Positions 62,341 to 64,000 of a DNA stretch of 64,000 nt are shown piece after piece. The DNA is from Telluribacter roseus (lineage in GTDB: Bacteria > Bacteroidota > Bacteroidia > Cytophagales > Spirosomataceae). A program made the position numbers and the translations under genes. Under the pieces are notes generated by a model. The model searched no databases, was not told the DNA's origin, and saw only the letters and a list, made by a program, of their open reading frames with translations. Every line of letters begins with the position of its first letter. Position 1 is the stretch's first letter. The stretch is taken from positions 372,001 to 436,000 of the forward strand of contig NZ_JAFEUV020000004.1 in assembly GCF_017355915.2 (NCBI RefSeq). Reading direction: 5' to 3'.

Positions 62341-63051
62341 CTACCATTCTACATCCTCGCTTTTGTCGGACTGGTTGCGGTACTGACGGCGCCGTAGCTG
62401 GTATATATACTGCATTTCGTTGGATTTCATGGCGTCCAGAATACTCCGGGCCTGCTCTTCGGACATCCGGAGCTGTCGCAGCTGCTGCAGGAGCTGCTCA
62501 CGCTGCTCAGCCAGCTCGGGCGACTGCCCCTCTTGCTGAGGAGGTGGGGCAGGGGCCTCTTTGGTTTCTTCCCGGGGCGGTGGTGTGGGCTCAGGTTGGG
62601 GGGTACGGGGAGGTGTACTTCCCGAATAGATGTTCTTCAGGATCTCATAATTGTAACGGGCCGACAGATTTTCCTGATCCTGCCGTAGCGCCGTTACGAG
62701 CCGGTCCAGTGCCCTGGCTGTATCCTGCCGGCTTACCGCTATCAGGGCTATCTGTACATTGGCTGTGGAAGCTACCTGCCGGTCCTGGATGTGGTCGAGG
62801 AGCTGGTAGTGGTGCAGTGCTTCGTCCAGCTTACCAGCCTGGTAGTAGGAGTGGGCCAGGTTGAGGCGTGCGGCTGGTTCTGTGAAAAATGAGCCGTAAG
62901 TAATACTATAGTAGAGATCCGCCGCCTGGTCGTATTGCTTGTCCTGATAGGCTTGTTCGGCCTGTGCCATGGTACGATTGGACTGGCTGATCGCTTCGTA
63001 GGAGCGATTATCCCAAATCCAAAGTAACAAGTATAGCAGGAAGGCAGTCAT
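62341..63051 (-). CDS. BatC/BatE-like TPR membrane protein
   Basis: A 236-residue protein with an N-terminal hydrophobic helix (residues 1-15), several TPR helix pairs ('AYQDKQYDQAADLYYSI', 'ARLNLAHSYYQAGKLDEALHHY', 'SARYNYEILKNIY'), a proline-rich linker (about 165-190) and a basic/charged coiled-coil tail. The TPR-plus-proline pattern and its place just downstream of a Bat-type VWA gene match BatC-like members of the Bacteroides aerotolerance (bat) operon. The exact letter in the Bat series is uncertain. It lies 42 bases from the VWA gene. Confidence 0.78.
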   Translation of the reverse strand: MTAFLLYLLLWIWDNRSYEAISQSNRTMAQAEQAYQDKQYDQAADLYYSITYGSFFTEPAARLNLAHSYYQAGKLDEALHHYQLLDHIQDRQVASTANVQIALIAVSRQDTARALDRLVTALRQDQENLSARYNYEILKNIYSGSTPPRTPQPEPTPPPREETKEAPAPPPQQEGQSPELAEQREQLLQQLRQLRMSEEQARSILDAMKSNEMQYIYQLRRRQYRNQSDKSEDVEW

Positions 63052-63093
63052 AACTGGTGGCTGAAATCAGAGGCTAAAATTAGTAATTGAAAC

Positions 63094-64000
63094 TTAAAGT
63101 CGGAAGGTTCGGACGGTAACCAGTACATCTATGATTAATAAAAGCAGGGCTGCTCCCAGAAAATAGTAGTACTTATTGGAAGTCACAGTTACGGTGCGGC
63201 TGTCGATGAGCCTACCCGAAGCAGCATTGATATCAGCGATCAGACGGGGAATCTCGTTGGTTTCATTATTCACTTCATAGTAGATGCCGTTGGTCTGTTC
63301 GGCTAGTTTCTGCAGCGCTGCCGGATTCAGCTTCGTAACCACCACCTCATTGTCTTTGGTGCGCAGTACTTTTCCATTGTCGGGGATAGAGCTGCCACTA
63401 CGGGTACCAACGCCTACTATATATAGCCCTATGCCAAACCGGCGTATATTGTTGTAGAGATGGGCACTGCAGTTGCCGCCGTTTTCGCCATCCGTTATTA
63501 GTACAATCATTTTGGCATGGTTGGCCGCAGTAGGATCATTGAGTAGTTTCTGGTAGGCCAGTTCGAGGGCACTACACATATTGGTACCTGAGCGGGGCAG
63601 GAGGTCGGTCTGGAGCGATTGGATAAACAGCTCCAGTGCCGGCTGGTCAAACGTAAGGGGAGCCTGTACAAAGGCATCATTCGAAAACACGATCAATCCG
63701 AAGCGGTTGTTGCCGGCATTGCTGATGAGTCGGGTTATTTCATATTTGATTCTTTCAAGCCGGGTAGGTACTACATCGGTCGCATCCATGGACCGCGAAA
63801 GGTCTGTCAGCAGATAGATATCCTTGCCCTCAGCCTGTACTTCGCGTCCAGCTTCCCCAAACGACGGTCCCAGCAGAGCTACCATGAGCAGCGCAAAAGC
63901 GATAGACCTCAGGAAAAACTTCAGGAACAGGGAGCGGGCAGTGGTATTGAGGAGCCGGGTAATTCGGATCATCCGGACGAAGTAGGTAACATAGGCAAGC
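63094..64000 (-). CDS. Bat-type VWA membrane protein, N-terminus cut by window edge
   Basis: About 302 residues are visible; the frame stays open to the window edge beyond the internal ATG at 63972, so the true start lies outside. A transmembrane helix precedes the VWA domain ('FFLRSIAFALLMVALLG'), the MIDAS motif is DLSRSMDA with 'LITDGENGG' later, and the C-terminus has a second helix ('KYYYFLGAALLLLIIDVLVTV'). This matches BatA/BatB, VWA proteins of the aerotolerance operon found in Bacteroidota and Leptospira. It is followed by the TPR (BatC-like) gene. Confidence 0.85.
   Translation of the reverse strand, partial: LAYVTYFVRMIRITRLLNTTARSLFLKFFLRSIAFALLMVALLGPSFGEAGREVQAEGKDIYLLTDLSRSMDATDVVPTRLERIKYEITRLISNAGNNRFGLIVFSNDAFVQAPLTFDQPALELFIQSLQTDLLPRSGTNMCSALELAYQKLLNDPTAANHAKMIVLITDGENGGNCSAHLYNNIRRFGIGLYIVGVGTRSGSSIPDNGKVLRTKDNEVVVTKLNPAALQKLAEQTNGIYYEVNNETNEIPRLIADINAASGRLIDSRTVTVTSNKYYYFLGAALLLLIIDVLVTVRTFRL

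Noticed and set aside
1-64000. Search for tRNA, rRNA, tmRNA or RNase P RNA genes
   Set aside because: No cloverleaf with TTCGAxxC-like arm or known conserved core was found in the intergenic gaps by eye; a covariance search (tRNAscan-SE, Infernal) would be decisive.
1-64000. Mobile elements, integrases, CRISPR arrays or defence genes
   Set aside because: None of the proteins matched a transposase, integrase, nuclease or Cas family, and no array of direct repeats with spacers was seen.

Overview
The window is a stretch of chromosome from a member of the Bacteroidota, most likely the order Cytophagales (Spirosomataceae/Cytophagaceae-like), with roughly balanced GC content. The evidence is the gene set: a TamL-type BamA-like lipoprotein, an LptE-like lipoprotein, a SecG/TPR/LptE/sigma-54-activator/MiaB block, Bat-type VWA and TPR proteins, a DinB protein, 'PVC-type' heme-binding lipoproteins and very few Shine-Dalgarno sites. 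Almost everything is chromosomal housekeeping or accessory metabolism. I saw no integrase, transposase, CRISPR array, rRNA, recognisable tRNA, or defence or secretion island.

Layout. 1-2.6 kb: the 3' part of a PQQ dehydrogenase with a built-in cytochrome c domain, then a Tat-exported sugar isomerase-like TIM barrel. 2.6-7.1 kb: a single-domain response regulator, a trans-sulfuration PLP enzyme, a divergent pair of an App1-type phosphatidate phosphatase and a diacylglycerol-kinase-like lipid kinase, and a cupin. 7.3-12.1 kb: a 1138-residue propeller/HEAT/cytochrome c lipoprotein, a PhnA-domain protein and a DUF4349 lipoprotein. 12.3-18.7 kb: a class V aminotransferase, an NmrA-like reductase flanked by two copies of a palindromic repeat, an exported M28 peptidase, and a GMC oxidoreductase with its Tat-exported subunit-3 partner. 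18.9-26.3 kb: a TonB-dependent receptor, an exported alpha/beta hydrolase, an AhpD-like/NTF2-like/AraC cassette and an unassigned exported protein. 26.4-33.3 kb: sucC, lolD, glsA, a DUF4174 protein, groES-groEL and an unassigned 235-residue protein. 33.3-42.4 kb: an envelope and RNA-modification block (secG, a TPR protein, lptE, a sigma-54 activator, miaB, tamL, a TrmH-family methyltransferase and a queuosine-precursor transporter). 42.5-53.2 kb: an aminotransferase, a DinB protein, a possible small RNA, a collagen-like lipoprotein, OsmC, gamma-glutamyltransferase, a large hybrid histidine kinase, a GNAT acetyltransferase and a phosphodiesterase. 53.4-64 kb: gltD-gltB, RNase Z, a STAS protein, purC and the start of a bat operon cut by the window edge.

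How the genes fit together. Several exported redox enzymes (the PQQ dehydrogenase, the GMC/subunit-3 pair and the heme lipoprotein) feed electrons from sugars or related compounds to cytochromes in the periplasm, consistent with a saprophytic polysaccharide or glycoside user. Glutaminase, glutamate synthase and gamma-glutamyltransferase handle glutamine, glutamate and glutathione nitrogen. The 33-42 kb block concerns protein export and outer-membrane assembly together with tRNA and rRNA modification.

The observations I consider most worth a second look are a strong window-wide excess of the tetranucleotide GTAC, the paired palindromic repeats at 13.66 and 14.60 kb, a structured intergenic segment ending in a terminator at 44.4-44.6 kb that may be a small RNA, a sigma-54-like element with TGTCA/TGACA inverted repeats in front of groES, and two divergent genes (tamL and a methyltransferase) whose start codons share one base. 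Start codons were re-examined: where the longest frame opens with TTG or GTG and a well-placed ATG follows, the ATG is used. I found no convincing wholly new multi-gene system here.
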